Source: Pectinophora gossypiella
Taxonomy: Eukaryota; Arthropoda; Insecta; Lepidoptera; Gelechiidae
DNA: 64,000 bases
Direction of reading: 5' to 3'
NCBI RefSeq assembly: GCF_024362695.1
Contig: NC_065431.1
Coordinates: forward strand, 2,920,624 to 2,984,623
In this document: positions 1 to 10,887 of the stretch, in pieces
Layout: the number at the start of each line of letters is the position of its first letter
Position numbering within the stretch: position 1 is the stretch's first letter
Notes under the pieces: model-generated
What the model was told of the DNA's origin: nothing
The model's input: the letters and a program-made list of their open reading frames with translations, nothing else
Database searches by the model: none
Position numbers and translations under genes: made by a program

Positions 1-56
1 GTTTTAAATTTGCAGGTAGCAACACTTGTAGTATTTTTTTTATATTTATTTCGAAC

Positions 57-134
57 ATGGCGGCGCTTGGTGTTTATGCGCGAATTGTTTGTTTTTATTA
101 CATTTTTGTGTTTAAACAAGTGAAACAATACTAA
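57..134 (+). CDS. Possible upstream ORF, 25 codons
   Basis: An ATG at 57 opens a 25-residue frame that stops at 132-134, before the THAP start at 190. If the transcript begins upstream of position 57, this would be a uORF that lowers translation of the THAP protein. There is no homology; the 5' end of the transcript cannot be placed from sequence alone. Confidence 0.3.
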   Translation: MAALGVYARIVCFYYIFVFKQVKQY

Positions 135-189
135 AATACTGGCTTAACTATGTGATTTAGTGCTATTAAGTGTGTTACGAGTTAGCAAA

Positions 190-400
190 ATGCCTTATTA
201 TTGCACAGTGCCGCGTTGTACATCAATGGCCGGAAAAGCTAAGAATGTTTCTTTTCATCAATTTCCGAGGGATGAGGAGCTTGCACGGCTGTGGAATAAA
301 ATCCTGAAAAGGGGCAAGCCATATACAAAATACTCTAAAGTATGCAGTTTGCATTTTAGACCTGAGGATTATACAATAACAAGCGTGGGAAAAAATAAAG
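190..400 (+). CDS. THAP gene coding exon 1
   Basis: Encodes residues 1-70 with the C2CH zinc ligands. The donor GTAGGT follows at 401. It ends after one base of a Gly codon that exon 2 completes. Confidence 0.88.
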
Positions 401-3400
401 GTAGGTCTACTTTGGAAACTAATCAAATGTATTTTTTACATTGGTTGCTTGGCGTAATTCTTCAACAAACCCCTTATAATTTTATACGCACACATTTCCT
501 TTTAAGTAACAAGAGATATTGTTCATAGTAATTCAATTTAATTGTAATTTTACTGCATGGAAACTATGTTATATAAACATTTGCTAAGTGGTATTTTTCC
601 GAAAAAATTCTAAAGCACTAGTTATTTTAATGCTGAGTACCTATCTCCTTTTTTGAATTCCAGGGCAATGGCGAACGCTCCGTAAAGATGCCATCCCCTC
701 ACAGAATTTACCATCAGAGTTACCAGCACCGACCACACATCGAACCAGGAACTCCGTGACATGGATGCCTAATAACTTGCCTACCAATGTGATCGACCCT
801 CGAGTAAGTTTATTTATATTTTCCATAATAAAATAAAAAATTTACACAAATACTTAACTATTAATAACTTGGCCATTTTAGACGGCAATATGGCTTGCCA
901 TCTGTCACAGTCTAACAGTTGGTGAAGTGTGGGTACTTAGTTCATCTTAAGAGAGATATATATCTATCAGGGATGTTATGGATATGAAGTTTCGGATACG
1001 GATTGTATACGGATTTAAGAATAATTATTTTACCAGGCATGGTTTTGGATATTGATAATAAAATATTTCGGATTATCCGTTAGTTTCTGATAATTTCGGT
1101 TACGGATATTATTTTTTTAGGAATTTCAAAAGTAAAATACAAGTAGGTACCTAATAAAGTGGTTTTATTTATAACGACAAAAGAAGAAAAAAACAAACAA
1201 TGCGCGCGGCTTGTGTGTCGACACTGGCAGTGGCCAGTTGATCAAAACAACTTGACATAAGGTGTCTCAATTAGGCTCCGCCCCTATCCGATATTATCCG
1301 AAACTTTTATTTCGGATTCGGTTACGGATTATTTTTTATATTAGTTTCAGTTACGGTTATGGAGCTCCCTAACATCCCTGACATCTATCCACTATTCGTC
1401 AATCATGATTTATGATTAAAACAAAAATCGATTGACGAATGATTGATGGATTGATGAAATACTCTAAGATGTACCTCTGGCTAAACCAATAGTTTTAAAG
1501 AAAGAAGAAATAAGTGTTTATTATTCAGGAACCCCACAGAAGTCAGGCACCTGTAATACTCTTTTTTTTTTCGAGGGGAAATGCCTACCCTATACCCTCC
1601 GACCGCGGAGGTAGCGAGAGGGTTATGTCGGGCTCACACCGACTAAAACCCCCGGTGGTCGTATCACCGCCGTACAGGGACGCTTTCGTATTCTTCCGCG
1701 GCTTGGCGGCGAACCTCTAATAATCTATACCAGCTGTAACACCTAAAATATTGAAATATATTTTTCAGATGCAGCATCAGATGGCACAGGCTATATACAT
1801 GCAGACCATGCTGGCCATGCAAGCTGCTACGAATGGTGAGGATTAATATTAATTTCACTATTATTAGGACAAGTCTTTCATATTCATTTATTCATTGCAA
1901 AGTCACAAGCAGTTAAGTGTTACATACATGGTATTAGGTACATGTGACGCCCTGCAAGGGCACAGCAACGTAAGAGGTGACAGCAACAATATTATAACAT
2001 AAAACATAAATCGTGATATTTATATTAAACTTAATATTTAGAATTGAATGGCTTCTGTGGTCCATTGGTTTAATCCCGATTCGAATCCCGGTGGGGACAT
2101 ATCACAAAAATTCAAATTCAAATTCAAATTCAAAAATATCTTTATTCAGTAGGTAACATAGTTACACTTTGAATCGTCAATTTTTACATAACGAACGTCT
2201 CATCCGCCTAAAACTACTGCAGCTTCTCACAACCTGTATAGCCGGGGAAAAGAAGCTGCAAGAAAAACCTCGGCACAGGGCCCTAGACGTTCTTTAAAAA
2301 AATAAAAATAAACATAAAATATTGATATACAATTGATTAATTTAGCTGCCTGATATCAGTTCTCAGACAGTTAATCCCATGCATTCATATCTTCTAAATA
2401 ATCACTAACTTTATAATAACCTTTTTTGTAAAGTTTTTGTTTAACTACTGTCTTAAAGCAGTTGAAAGGCAAATTCTGAATGTCAATGGGAATCTTATTG
2501 TAAAAACGTATACATTGCCCCTTAAAAGATTTAGTAATCTTATGTAATCGACTGACTTGTAAAGCAAGTTTATTTTTATTCCTGGTATTAACAATGTGCC
2601 GATCGCTATTTTTTGCAAATAATCCTATATGTTTTTTTACATATATTAAGTTTTCAAAGATATATTGTGATGCCAAAGTTAAAATATTAATTTCTTTAAA
2701 TTTATTTCTAAGTGACATCTTGGGTCCCAATTTGTAAATTGCCCGAATGGCCCGCTTTTGCAGAACAAAAATGCTGTTCACATCTGCAGCATGACCCCAC
2801 AGCAAGATGCCGTACGACATTAGACTGTGGAAGTAGGCAAAATAAACTAATCGCGCGGTTTCTACATCGGTTATTAAACGAATTTTTTTGACCGCGAATG
2901 CTGCTGAGCTGAGCCTTTTGGACAACTTATCAATATGGGGACTCCATTGCAGCTTAGCGTCCAAAGTAATTCCCAAAAATACAGCAGTATCCGTGAGGTC
3001 CAATTCCTTATTTTTTACAATAATAGAATTGAGGGGCCTACTAACATTCGATAACGTAAAATAAACATATTTTGTTTTATTTTCATTAAGTAGCAGGTTG
3101 TTTACAGTAAACCAATCCACTACCTCTGAAATGGCGTTGTTTACATCGTCAAAGGAATCTTGTCGTCTCTTTACTTTAAAAAGTAAGGAGGTATCATCTG
3201 CAAACAGCACCACCTCATGTTTTACAAGACTAGGTAGGTCGTTTATGTAAACTAGGAATAGAAATGGACCTAGAATTGAGCCCTGCGGGACGCCTATAGT
3301 GACGTTAGATCCACACGATCTGGAGCCATGCACATCAACCCTCTGAACGCGGCCACTAAGGTACGACTCCAAAAGAGCGATGGCATTATCTGTTATTCCA

Positions 3401-6400
3401 TAGTGACGAAGTTTCGCGATCAATATATCATGACAAACGCAATCGAAGGCTTTGGAAAGGTCACAAAAGACACCAATAGCATCTTTGGACTCCTCCCAAG
3501 CCTGAAAAACATGATTTATTAACTCAACACCAGCATCGGTTGTAGAGCGACCCTTTGAGAAACCAAATTGTTTATTAGACATTAAATTGTTTAAATTGAA
3601 ATGTTGAAGTAATTGCAGTAATAAAATTTTTTCAAATATTTTACTAAGCGTGGGTAGTATAGATATTGGTCTAAAATTAGTAGGGTCAGAAGTACTACCA
3701 GCTTTAAACAATGGAATGACTTTACTGTGCTTCATTAAATCTGGAAACACACCATTGTCTACACATTTATTAAATATGCATGATAGATAGGGAGCTATGC
3801 AATCAATCACGGAGTTAATGACTTTAACAGAGAGACCATGAAGATCTGCAGTCTTTTTGATTTCTAAAGATTTAAAAGCTCTTAAGACGTCCCTAGGACT
3901 CACGTGTGTAAATGTTAGTTTATCTACTTTGGACGTATCTATGTGCTCCCTTACAAGTGATTGAGCGAGTGCAGGAGATGACTTCAAGTCCTTGGTAGTT
4001 GAAAATGGAATGTCAGTAAAGAATTTTTCAAAAGCTTCAGCAACTTGCTTATCATTTGTGAGTAGTTTACCGTCAATTTGTAATTGATACTCGAGATCGC
4101 GTGCTTTGACTTTCCCATTTTCGCTATTTATAACTTTCCAAGTCATTTTAATAATATCTGAGCTACCTTTAATTTTACTGCTAACAAACATTGCCTTCGC
4201 GGTAACGCAAACACGTTTGAAAACTTTTGAATACCGTTTTACATAGTCGTGAAAAGCTACGCTATGATTGTATGTTCTTTCTTCATAAAGTTCATACAAC
4301 CTGTTTCTACTCTTATAAATTCCTACCGTCGCCCAGTCACTAAAGATTGGTGTGTCTGCTTTCTTAATTGTTTTTGCCTTAAATACTTTACTAACTTCCG
4401 ATTTTGTTAGATTAAATAGGGAGTTATATAACAAATTTGGGTCATCACAGTAAGGAAGTTCTGGTAATTTGTTTGACATATTATCTTTGAATTGTTCTAA
4501 ACGACTATTTGATATGGGATTGCATGTAACATCCTTTTTCAGTGAGCGGTCAACAAATAAGTTGAAAGATATTTGTTGACCACAGTGATCTGACTTTAAT
4601 TTATTAATTATTAATTTATCACAAGGTTCTAAGTTACTAAAAATATTATCGATACATTTCGCGGACTGTGACGTGATTCGGGTTGGTTCTGAAAAAAGAT
4701 TTACAAGATTATAACACAGAAATAAAGATTTGAATGTAGTACTTAATGAGCAATTTTCCAGAATATCAATATTAAAATCACCGCAGACGATAACATGTTT
4801 GCTTTTATTACATAATTTGCATAAAGCTTCATCAATAACTTTCTCAAATAGATCATAAGATGAAGCGGGGGGTCTGTATACGCTCAATACAATAAGCCGG
4901 CTGAGTTCAATACAGGCTAGCTCAACAGTTCGCTCAACTGAGAGACTTACAATATCCGTTCGTTCCTTATATTTTAAACAATTACGTACTAATATTAATG
5001 AACCGCCACGGATAGCCGTCTCCCTGCTGTACGAGCTGGCAACCTGGTGATTATTGAAGCAAACGAACTCATGTTTTTTTAGCCAATGTTCAGTTACGCA
5101 CATAATATCAACACAATTACTGTTTAAAAAAAGTTCAATTTCAAGTTCCTTGCTCAATATTCCTTGTATGTTTTGGTGTACCAGGCAACTCACTTTGTGA
5201 TCCCTAGTTTGGTTAGGACATTACAGGCTGATCACCTGGTTGTCCGAAAGTAAGATGATCTGTGCTTTGGAAGACACATTAAGCCATTAGTTCCGGTAAC
5301 TACTTACTGATGTAAGTTAGTAGTCGTTACATGAGCCATGTCAGGGGCCTTTGGCGGCTCAGTAGTTACACTGACACCTGAGTTGATGGGGTTGGTAATC
5401 CACCTCACAAGAGAATATTTAAAATGTGCTTAAAATATGTTTTAAGTTGTTATTTATCTTCTTCCATCCATCCATTTATCCATTCATTCATTCATTCTTC
5501 CATCCATTTATCTTTTAACAACAGCTTCTTCCACTTATCCCTGTCCCTCTCCAGCCCTTCCCTCCACATATTTCCTGCTGTGCTTTTCATTTCTTCTTCC
5601 CATCTCTTAATTGGTCTTCTTCTTTTCATTGATCCATATCTGGGGTACTTTACCATTAGTCCGTGCTTCGGAACTTTCGGAAGGCACGTTAAGACGTTGG
5701 TCCCGGGTACTACTTACTGATGTAAGTAAGTAGTCGTTACATGAGCCGTGTCAGGGGCTTCTGGTGGCTCAATAGTAACCCTGACATCAGGGTTGATGAG
5801 GCTGGTACTCCACCTCACAACCCACACGATAGACGAAGACCATTATCCTGGGTAATTAAAGTCTTTGTGAAATACGTGACTGTCTCTATCTGGTTGACCA
5901 ATCCTTTGCCTAAGGGATACGCGAAAGCACCTATGAGGCTGCCCTGATCACCCAGGGTGTTAAAACTTAAATGCGTAATAATTAAAAAAATAAATGATTT
6001 AGAAAGTATTCTCTGTAGGATTGGAATGTAATATGCTCTGGTTCCTCACACGATAGTTTTAGGCATCACACACATTTTTTTTAATAATATATTCTCACCT
6101 GATGGTAACTGACGATATGGTCTAAGATGGATCACAATGGGTGGTGGTTTTCTTCCAAGTGCAATCTCTATCCCGGAGGTCGACGGCCATTTGTCCACAT
6201 GCAGTCTTCTGTCGTGCGAATTATCTGTCCTGGCCACCTACAACCAGTCTCTTTCGTTTTTGTTACAGGTACCCAAAATTTTCCCACACAAGGGCCAAAC
6301 GATACGAAACCCACGGATTTGACCACATCACATCCGACAAATTTTTCCATAACCGACATAGAACGACTGTTACAGAAACACGCCAACAGAAATGGCATAG

Positions 6401-7350
6401 AAAGGCTTCAGGAAAACCAAAAAGATCTAGATCCTCACAATACTAATACGTCTTATAAGTGCCAGGAATGTTCAAAATGTTTCAAGGATCCAGACGTTTT
6501 CGTCCTCCACAGACGGACACATTCCAAAAATCCAGAAATCCAAGAACGACTTCCAGATAGTCTTCCAGAAAAGGAGAATTTTAACGCAAATTCAGATATC
6601 GCTAATCAGGATACCTTAAGAGCCAATCCTATTCTAGCTAATTTGCTAAAATCTGGCATTGCACCATCTAACGACACGCCAGACGGTGTAAATAGTTTCA
6701 ATGCTATTTTTGATGCTAATAATATATTGAGCATAGAAAATCAGATTATGACGGCTCTGGCAGCTAACATGGAGAGCTACATTCGAAATCTGTCGTCAAT
6801 GTTCACACAAGCGAAAAGCCCCGAAGAAACTAGCGATTATAATGATAACGAAGACAACTCAACGGAAAACGAAAACGTGGACGGAGAGAGTTCTTCAAAC
6901 GATAACTTCGCGAAAACGGACAACGACTCAACGAGCTATAGTCATAATTTCCAAAAGGAATATGAGAATTTTAAAAATGATCGGCAGAATTCCGAAATCG
7001 ATGAGTCGTACGCGGTTAAAGATCCTCAGGAAAGCGATACTCATAATTTCGAAGAGGCCGTTCGAAACTTCGAAAGCAAGTCGCCATACGTCGAAAAGGA
7101 TTCTTCTAATTTCGAAAATAGTCCTTCGAGTCCGGAAAAGGATCCTCAGACTTTCGAAAGTGGACCTAAGAGTTTGGAAGATGGTAATATTCCACAGAAT
7201 TTTGAACAGGATGTTCAAAACATGGCGCAGGAATGTCAGAATTTAACAAATCAGGGTTCGGAGAACGGAAGTTCTGAACCCAACTGTGATAAAGAAGACT
7301 TAAATGATTCAAGAGACTCAAGTAATTTAGTAATAGACGAGAATTTGTAA
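190..7350 (+). CDS. THAP-domain plus C2H2 zinc-finger protein, 4 coding exons
   Basis: Likely a nuclear DNA-binding protein. Exons 190-400, 664-803, 1769-1835 and 6269-7350 join in phase to 499 residues. Residues 1-83 form a THAP domain: C5, C10, C52 and H55 are the C2CH ligands, W35 is present, and a DAIPS stretch at 79-83 matches the AVPTIF-like closing box. Exon 3 is Q/M-rich. Residues 202-224 form a C2H2 finger (CQEC, twelve residues, HRRTH). The C-terminal ~250 residues are acidic and contain degenerate NFE-type repeats. The ATG at 190 was chosen because the THAP domain begins there; the frame upstream holds only a GTG. The TAA stop overlaps a consensus GTAAGT donor at 7347, so the reading frame may continue by splicing (see findings). 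The direct target is unknown. Confidence 0.85.
664..803 (+). CDS. THAP gene coding exon 2
   Basis: The acceptor CAG is at 661-663 and the donor GTAAGT at 804. Joining to exon 1 reads GQWRTLRKDAIPSQNLP, the expected end of a THAP domain, which supports the splice. Confidence 0.85.
968..1380. mobile_element. hAT-like MITE with 8-bp target duplication
   Basis: Ends are CAGGGATGTTA and TAACATCCCTG. Flanks are ATATCTAT (960-967) and ACATCTAT (1381-1388), which match at 7 of 8 bases. Subterminal CGGATTA/TTACGGATT motifs recur on both sides. An 8-bp duplication and the CAGGG ends fit a non-autonomous hAT element in intron 2. No transposase frame. Confidence 0.75.
1570..1720. repeat. GC-rich retroelement-like fragment
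   Basis: A GC-rich block in AT-rich intron 2, ending about 50 bp before exon 3. It resembles dispersed lepidopteran non-LTR fragments by memory only; no second copy was found in this window. Confidence 0.3.
1769..1835 (+). CDS. THAP gene coding exon 3, Q/M-rich
   Basis: A 67-nt exon encoding a Gln/Met-rich helix-like stretch. The acceptor TTTTTCAG precedes it and the donor GTGAGG follows. Phase 0 in, phase 1 out, matching exon 4. Confidence 0.75.
2044..2113 (+). mobile_element. SINE-A left part, split by a LINE
   Basis: A tRNA-derived head with B-box GATTCGAATCCC followed by GGGGACATATCACAAAAA. The intact copy at 29084-29410 continues directly into TCACTTTGTGATCC, which here lies at 5192 onward, beyond the LINE. 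The tRNA part carries an internal deletion. Confidence 0.75.
2114..5192 (-). mobile_element. 5'-truncated non-LTR retrotransposon (CR1/Jockey-like) inserted in SINE-A
   Basis: The element reads on the minus strand. Its 3' end is a (TTTGAA)n tail at 2114-2134, preceded by a ~230-bp 3' UTR. The same 3' end recurs at 32309, 54160, 61965 and 62757. The insertion splits SINE-A without an obvious target duplication. The 5' end is truncated just inside the endonuclease domain. Confidence 0.88.
2371..5193 (-). CDS. LINE ORF2: AP endonuclease and reverse transcriptase, frame intact
   Basis: An uninterrupted 940-codon frame. The N-terminal endonuclease shows N8, E35 in TEHWL, the CGDFNID motif and S201-D202-H203. 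The reverse transcriptase shows FRPISILP, an AFD motif and the catalytic FADD at about 664-667. The frame opens without its own ATG because the element is cut at its 5' end; the nominal first codon is a GTG partly supplied by the SINE. The absence of stops over 2.8 kb implies a recent insertion. It is inside intron 3 of the THAP gene, antisense to it. Confidence 0.9.
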   Translation of the reverse strand: MSCLVHQNIQGILSKELEIELFLNSNCVDIMCVTEHWLKKHEFVCFNNHQVASSYSRETAIRGGSLILVRNCLKYKERTDIVSLSVERTVELACIELSRLIVLSVYRPPASSYDLFEKVIDEALCKLCNKSKHVIVCGDFNIDILENCSLSTTFKSLFLCYNLVNLFSEPTRITSQSAKCIDNIFSNLEPCDKLIINKLKSDHCGQQISFNLFVDRSLKKDVTCNPISNSRLEQFKDNMSNKLPELPYCDDPNLLYNSLFNLTKSEVSKVFKAKTIKKADTPIFSDWATVGIYKSRNRLYELYEERTYNHSVAFHDYVKRYSKVFKRVCVTAKAMFVSSKIKGSSDIIKMTWKVINSENGKVKARDLEYQLQIDGKLLTNDKQVAEAFEKFFTDIPFSTTKDLKSSPALAQSLVREHIDTSKVDKLTFTHVSPRDVLRAFKSLEIKKTADLHGLSVKVINSVIDCIAPYLSCIFNKCVDNGVFPDLMKHSKVIPLFKAGSTSDPTNFRPISILPTLSKIFEKILLLQLLQHFNLNNLMSNKQFGFSKGRSTTDAGVELINHVFQAWEESKDAIGVFCDLSKAFDCVCHDILIAKLRHYGITDNAIALLESYLSGRVQRVDVHGSRSCGSNVTIGVPQGSILGPFLFLVYINDLPSLVKHEVVLFADDTSLLFKVKRRQDSFDDVNNAISEVVDWFTVNNLLLNENKTKYVYFTLSNVSRPLNSIIVKNKELDLTDTAVFLGITLDAKLQWSPHIDKLSKRLSSAAFAVKKIRLITDVETARLVYFAYFHSLMSYGILLWGHAADVNSIFVLQKRAIRAIYKLGPKMSLRNKFKEINILTLASQYIFENLIYVKKHIGLFAKNSDRHIVNTRNKNKLALQVSRLHKITKSFKGQCIRFYNKIPIDIQNLPFNCFKTVVKQKLYKKGYYKVSDYLEDMNAWD
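5193..5422 (+). mobile_element. SINE-A right part
   Basis: Continues the SINE split at 2113: TCACTTTGTGATCC, then the body with TTACTGATGTAAGT and GTAACCCTGACACC-like stretches. Confidence 0.75.
5461..5515 (+). repeat. CATT/CCAT simple repeat
   Basis: Imperfect runs of CCATCCAT and CATTCATT units in intron 3. Confidence 0.8.
5650..5855 (+). mobile_element. SINE-A fragment, body only
   Basis: Matches the SINE-A body from GTGCTTCGGA to CACAACCCACACGATAG. The tRNA-like head is missing. Confidence 0.7.
6269..7350 (+). CDS. THAP gene coding exon 4: C2H2 finger and acidic tail
   Basis: The acceptor TTGTTACAG sits at 6260-6268. The exon holds the C2H2 finger, then a long hydrophilic region rich in N, E, S and D with repeated NFE motifs. 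It ends at TAA 7348-7350, or at 7346 if the overlapping GTAAGT donor is used. Confidence 0.8.
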
Positions 7351-9300
7351 GTACCTTTCTATATATTTTTTTATATTTTTTCTGTGCTACCGTTAGGAAA
7401 CGATGTAATTTATTTTTAAAGCGATATTGCATATTTCAAACATGCACCGACAAAGTTCAGAAAAATCGATCTTATTACTATACTGTGATTGTTATTTGTA
7501 AGGTTACATGATGGTTGTAACAATATTGAACATCGACAGAATTAGTGCCGACAGAGTTTAGAAAAATCTACTTTATTATTACTGATCTATGCTTTTAATT
7601 TGAATGGGTCATATTCTGTCTGCTAAAAACCATGGTTTGTTTCACAATATTTTGACAAACAGTATTATGATTCAACAAATAACGATCACAGGAAAGTAAT
7701 CTCTCTTGGGTCGGTTCCTCATGTCTGAGGATCGTGGTCAGCATCAGGGTTGCCTGGAGCGGATGATCTGCTTCCACCGGTTTCTGTCCAGCGCTTCCCT
7801 TACTGTGTAGAACTTGGATGACGACGAGTCTTTCACTTGATCAGTCCGTCTAGTTGGTGAACGACCACGCGATCTTTTGCCTTCAGTGTTCCCAACCACA
7901 GTCAGATTTTCTAAACTGTCATCACCTCTGCGCATCGTGTGGCCGAAACAGGAAAGTAATAATAAGGTCCATTTTTCTTTCAATCCTAAGTCATGGATTG
8001 AAATATTTAATATTGCTCTCAGCTGCAGCCTGATATTTTCGGATAGATATGAAATAGCATATAAAAAACTTTACTTTTTGATATTAGCTTTAGATTTTTG
8101 CAATATCATTGCAATTACCCAAAGATTGGATTTCAATCAATCAATCGTACAAACGTAATGAACATTAAACAAAATAATAACTTTTTTGTTTTTTTTCTGC
8201 AAATCAGTCGCAAGACTAATCAGATTTGATACATTGCTATTAATTTGTTAGAAAGAGAGTATAAAGCAACCAATGTCACTGCTTTTCTTTTTTTTTTTTG
8301 AAAGTTTTTTTTTCGTTGTAAAATATAAATAATCATGTATGCCATCTGATTTTCTATTATATTATTATTGCAAGTTTTAATTTTGTTTAATGCGGGTACT
8401 TTAAGAATAATCGGGCTCCAGCTTTTCTTTTTTTTTTTCAAATATCCCACCTCTTATATTAAATGCTATGTATATTTTTTGTACTTTCTTTATTATAAGG
8501 ATTAGTCTTACTTAATTTGTCAAGTGAATATTTCGTAACGTAATTTATACCGCATACAAGTTCAAAGAAAAAAAATACAAGAAAAATAAAAAATTAAGTG
8601 CATTTCAGTTTTCGAGTAGGTATGTATGTTGTCCTTTTGTTTAAAAAGTTCGATTTTGGGCCAACGATATTGCCCATCGACAGAATTAGTGCAAAAAAAA
8701 TGTTCTTCATTTGAATGGGACATATTCTGTCAGCTAAAACCCCATGGTTTGTTAGTTAATTTTCGTTTTTATGCTTTCTTGTAGTTTTTTTTTTCTTTTT
8801 TTCAAATACACGGAATATTTTTCGAAATATTTAAGATTTCTTTACTGATCAACCGCGATTACAGGCCGTAGTAGATATTAGGCCGAAATTATAAAAAGAA
8901 AAATATTTCATGTGATAAGTATAAAAAAAAATAAGTAACCGGTAGAGGTTACTTTTGCTCCACTAACTATTATGAGGAAAAAAAATGCAATCTCCACCGA
9001 AATATTTAACAAAAAAAAGACTGTAAAGAGATTTCTAGACTTACTTTTTCAAAAGACTGCTCCCCACCGATTTTTTACATTTTTATACCATTTTGTATAA
9101 TATAATTAATTAAGCGTAAACATTTAAAAAGAAACATTTTGTTATTTAGTGCTACTAATCGTAATTTCACCAAAACTCACAGATATGGGAGTTTTTTTTT
9201 TTTTTTTTCAAAGAATATGTCATATTTCGGCGTAGTATTGATTTTAGTTTTTTTTTTCCCAGTGAAATACCCTATTGTAAATGTTAATCGCGACATAACA
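7351..9300. other. Intergenic AT-rich DNA after the THAP gene
   Basis: Probably includes the 3' UTR of the THAP gene; the first AATAAA I see is near 8585. A ~90-bp block containing ACAGAATTAGTGC and ACCATGGTTTGTT/CCCATGGTTTGTT occurs twice in direct orientation, at ~7530-7640 and ~8672-8752. Poly-T and poly-A runs are frequent. No other coding signal seen apart from the LINE fragment at 7735-7983. Confidence 0.5.
7735..7983 (-). pseudogene. LINE reverse-transcriptase C-terminal fragment
   Basis: The minus strand reads FGHTMRRGDDSLENL, then a GKRSRGRSPTRRTDQ segment and VREALDRNRWKQII. This is the C-terminal signature of many dispersed insect LINE reverse transcriptases. No catalytic core is present. 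Confidence 0.7.
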
Positions 9301-9365
9301 TTAGCTTTCAACTATATCCCGATTGGGGTAGTCAGAGGTACATCCATCGCAAGATGAACAAAGTA
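9300..9365 (+). repeat. Dispersed repeat fragment, copy 1
   Basis: Contains CTATATCCCGATTGGGGTAG and CAGAGGTACATCCATCGCAA. The same block is found at 46985-47060, and a related block at 23035-23095. Confidence 0.65.
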
Positions 9366-9424
9366 CCCACTATTCACCGAAAGCTAATTTATCGGGTATC
9401 TAATGAATCCAATTATAAAGATGA

Positions 9425-9660
9425 CATAAACTCACGCCTATTTCCCACCGGGGTAAGCAGAGTCTATGGATCCATTTGATTCGATCCTGACACACTTGCT
9501 TTCGCCACATTCATGGCTGATTCCTGGTAGTGGTTGCCTGGAAGAAATTTCCTCAGAGCAATAAGGCCGCCCATTTGTGCTGTTGCTAAATGTTTTGTAA
9601 ATGTTTGTATGTATTCTTTGTGTGCAATAATTCAATAAAGTATATTTGATTTGATTCAGC
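9425..9660 (+). mobile_element. Truncated LINE 3' end with (TTTGAT)n tail
   Basis: Ends with CAATAAAGTATATTTGATT. The same 3' end appears at 22490-22540, 29520-29570 and 50690-50840, and in reverse at 43635-43745 and 48410-48500. Confidence 0.6.
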
Positions 9661-10160
9661 AATCTATTCATACACGCACGCCGATTATAAAGAGGAACGC
9701 AAGCAAATTCTCAAATAACAACTAGTTTTACTAATATTAATAATAAATACGTTTATTTCGGTCCAACCACAATACACATATACATTTACACTATTTAACA
9801 ACATTATTACTTAACCTAAGAATAAAATAAAAAAAAAACACAAAATATAAATGTACATGGGTGCCGGAGTCCACCGAAAAAAAGTCCAGGGTTCAGCGAG
9901 GGCAGCACTGATTTTCAACCCTCACCCATTATCGAAAAAAACGCAGATACCATGACAAAAAATTAAAAAAGAAAAAATCAAGGTACTCCGATAGTGTGGT
10001 AGCAGTTACGCTTATTAGCTCTAAATGACAGAAGTTTTAAATAAACAAATATTATTTATGAAAGTTGTTTATCCAAATTATGACATATTCATATGACGCT
10101 GAGAAATAGCTTTTTTTTGTATATTTACCATAGCAACACCAACCCGCAGTGGAGCAGCGT
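9661..10160. other. Intergenic, no clear feature
   Basis: AT-rich, with a GTTTATTTCGG poly-A-signal-like start on the minus strand near 9750 that could be another retroelement 3' end. A short SINE-A piece (CCAACCCGCAGTGGAGCAGC) abuts the MITE at 10140. Confidence 0.35.
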
Positions 10161-10163
10161 CGT

Positions 10164-10301
10164 GGGTTAGTGATATCGTAACGAAAACTTTGAGGGATGA
10201 TTCAGACCATGATTCGACGACTGAAAATTCCATTTGATATTAACTCAGAATCATGGTCTGAATCATCCCTGTCAGTATTCGTTATGATGTCACTAACACT
10301 G
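10164..10301. mobile_element. Foldback MITE (family M1), internally deleted
   Basis: Two inverted arms: GTAACGAAAACTTTGAGGGA...TGATTCAGACCATGATTC and its near complement ending CACTAACACTG. The central part is missing relative to other M1 copies. Confidence 0.75.
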
Positions 10302-10442
10302 TAAGGGTTTTCTTAAGTTATCCTACAAAGTAAACCCACTATAATTCCTATTAGGGTATACAGAACACATAATAATGACGAAGAAGAATATGAGATATTT
10401 TTACAACTTTCACGAATAATATTAAATTACTTATGCATAAAA

Positions 10443-10545
10443 TAAGAAATTATTACTACATATATGTATAATTAATTCAAGTTAGTATTGAATTAATTAT
10501 ACAATTAATTCAAGTTAGTATTGAATTAATTATACATATAAACAT
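10443..10545. repeat. Tandem pair of AT-rich palindromes
   Basis: The block AATTAATTCAAGTTAGTATT plus GAATTAATTATAC occurs twice in tandem. Each copy can fold on itself, and the pair is flanked by inverted TACATATA motifs. Confidence 0.75.
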
Positions 10546-10799
10546 ACTGTATACTTTTACACGTAAAAATGTGAAAAAATATAGTTAGTGTTTAGTGCCT
10601 TAGTAACTGATAGATATTTGTATAAATTGAAAATAATTTACTTACTTTTAGTACAAGACTACTTATGTCAGATGTAACGCTCAGCACGGTTTTTCATTTA
10701 TAAAATAGCACTTTTGTATATTGTCGCCTTATGGTGAAAACCACTTAAACGCCATCGAAAAATCACATTCGGATTTGATTTTCTTTAACAATACCTCAA

Positions 10800-10880
10800 T
10801 CAGTGCTCGGTTCAGTGGTAACCCTGACACCAGGGTTGATGGGGTTGGTAATCCACCTCACAACCCATACGATAGAAGAA
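10800..10880 (+). mobile_element. SINE-A tail fragment
   Basis: GGTAACCCTGACACCAGGGT through CACAACCCATACGATAG, adjoining the left end of the 10888-11193 element. Confidence 0.65.
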
Positions 10881-10887
10881 TACAAAA

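Noticed and set aside
160..189. Earlier start for the THAP protein.
   Set aside because: The upstream in-frame codon is GTG; the THAP domain starts exactly at the ATG at 190.
6137..6446. Other plus-strand frames overlapping THAP exon 4.
   Set aside because: They are out-of-frame shadows; the C2H2 finger and splice phases fix the true frame.
7741..7983. Host gene exon on the minus strand.
   Set aside because: The residues match the C-terminal tail of dispersed LINE reverse transcriptases.
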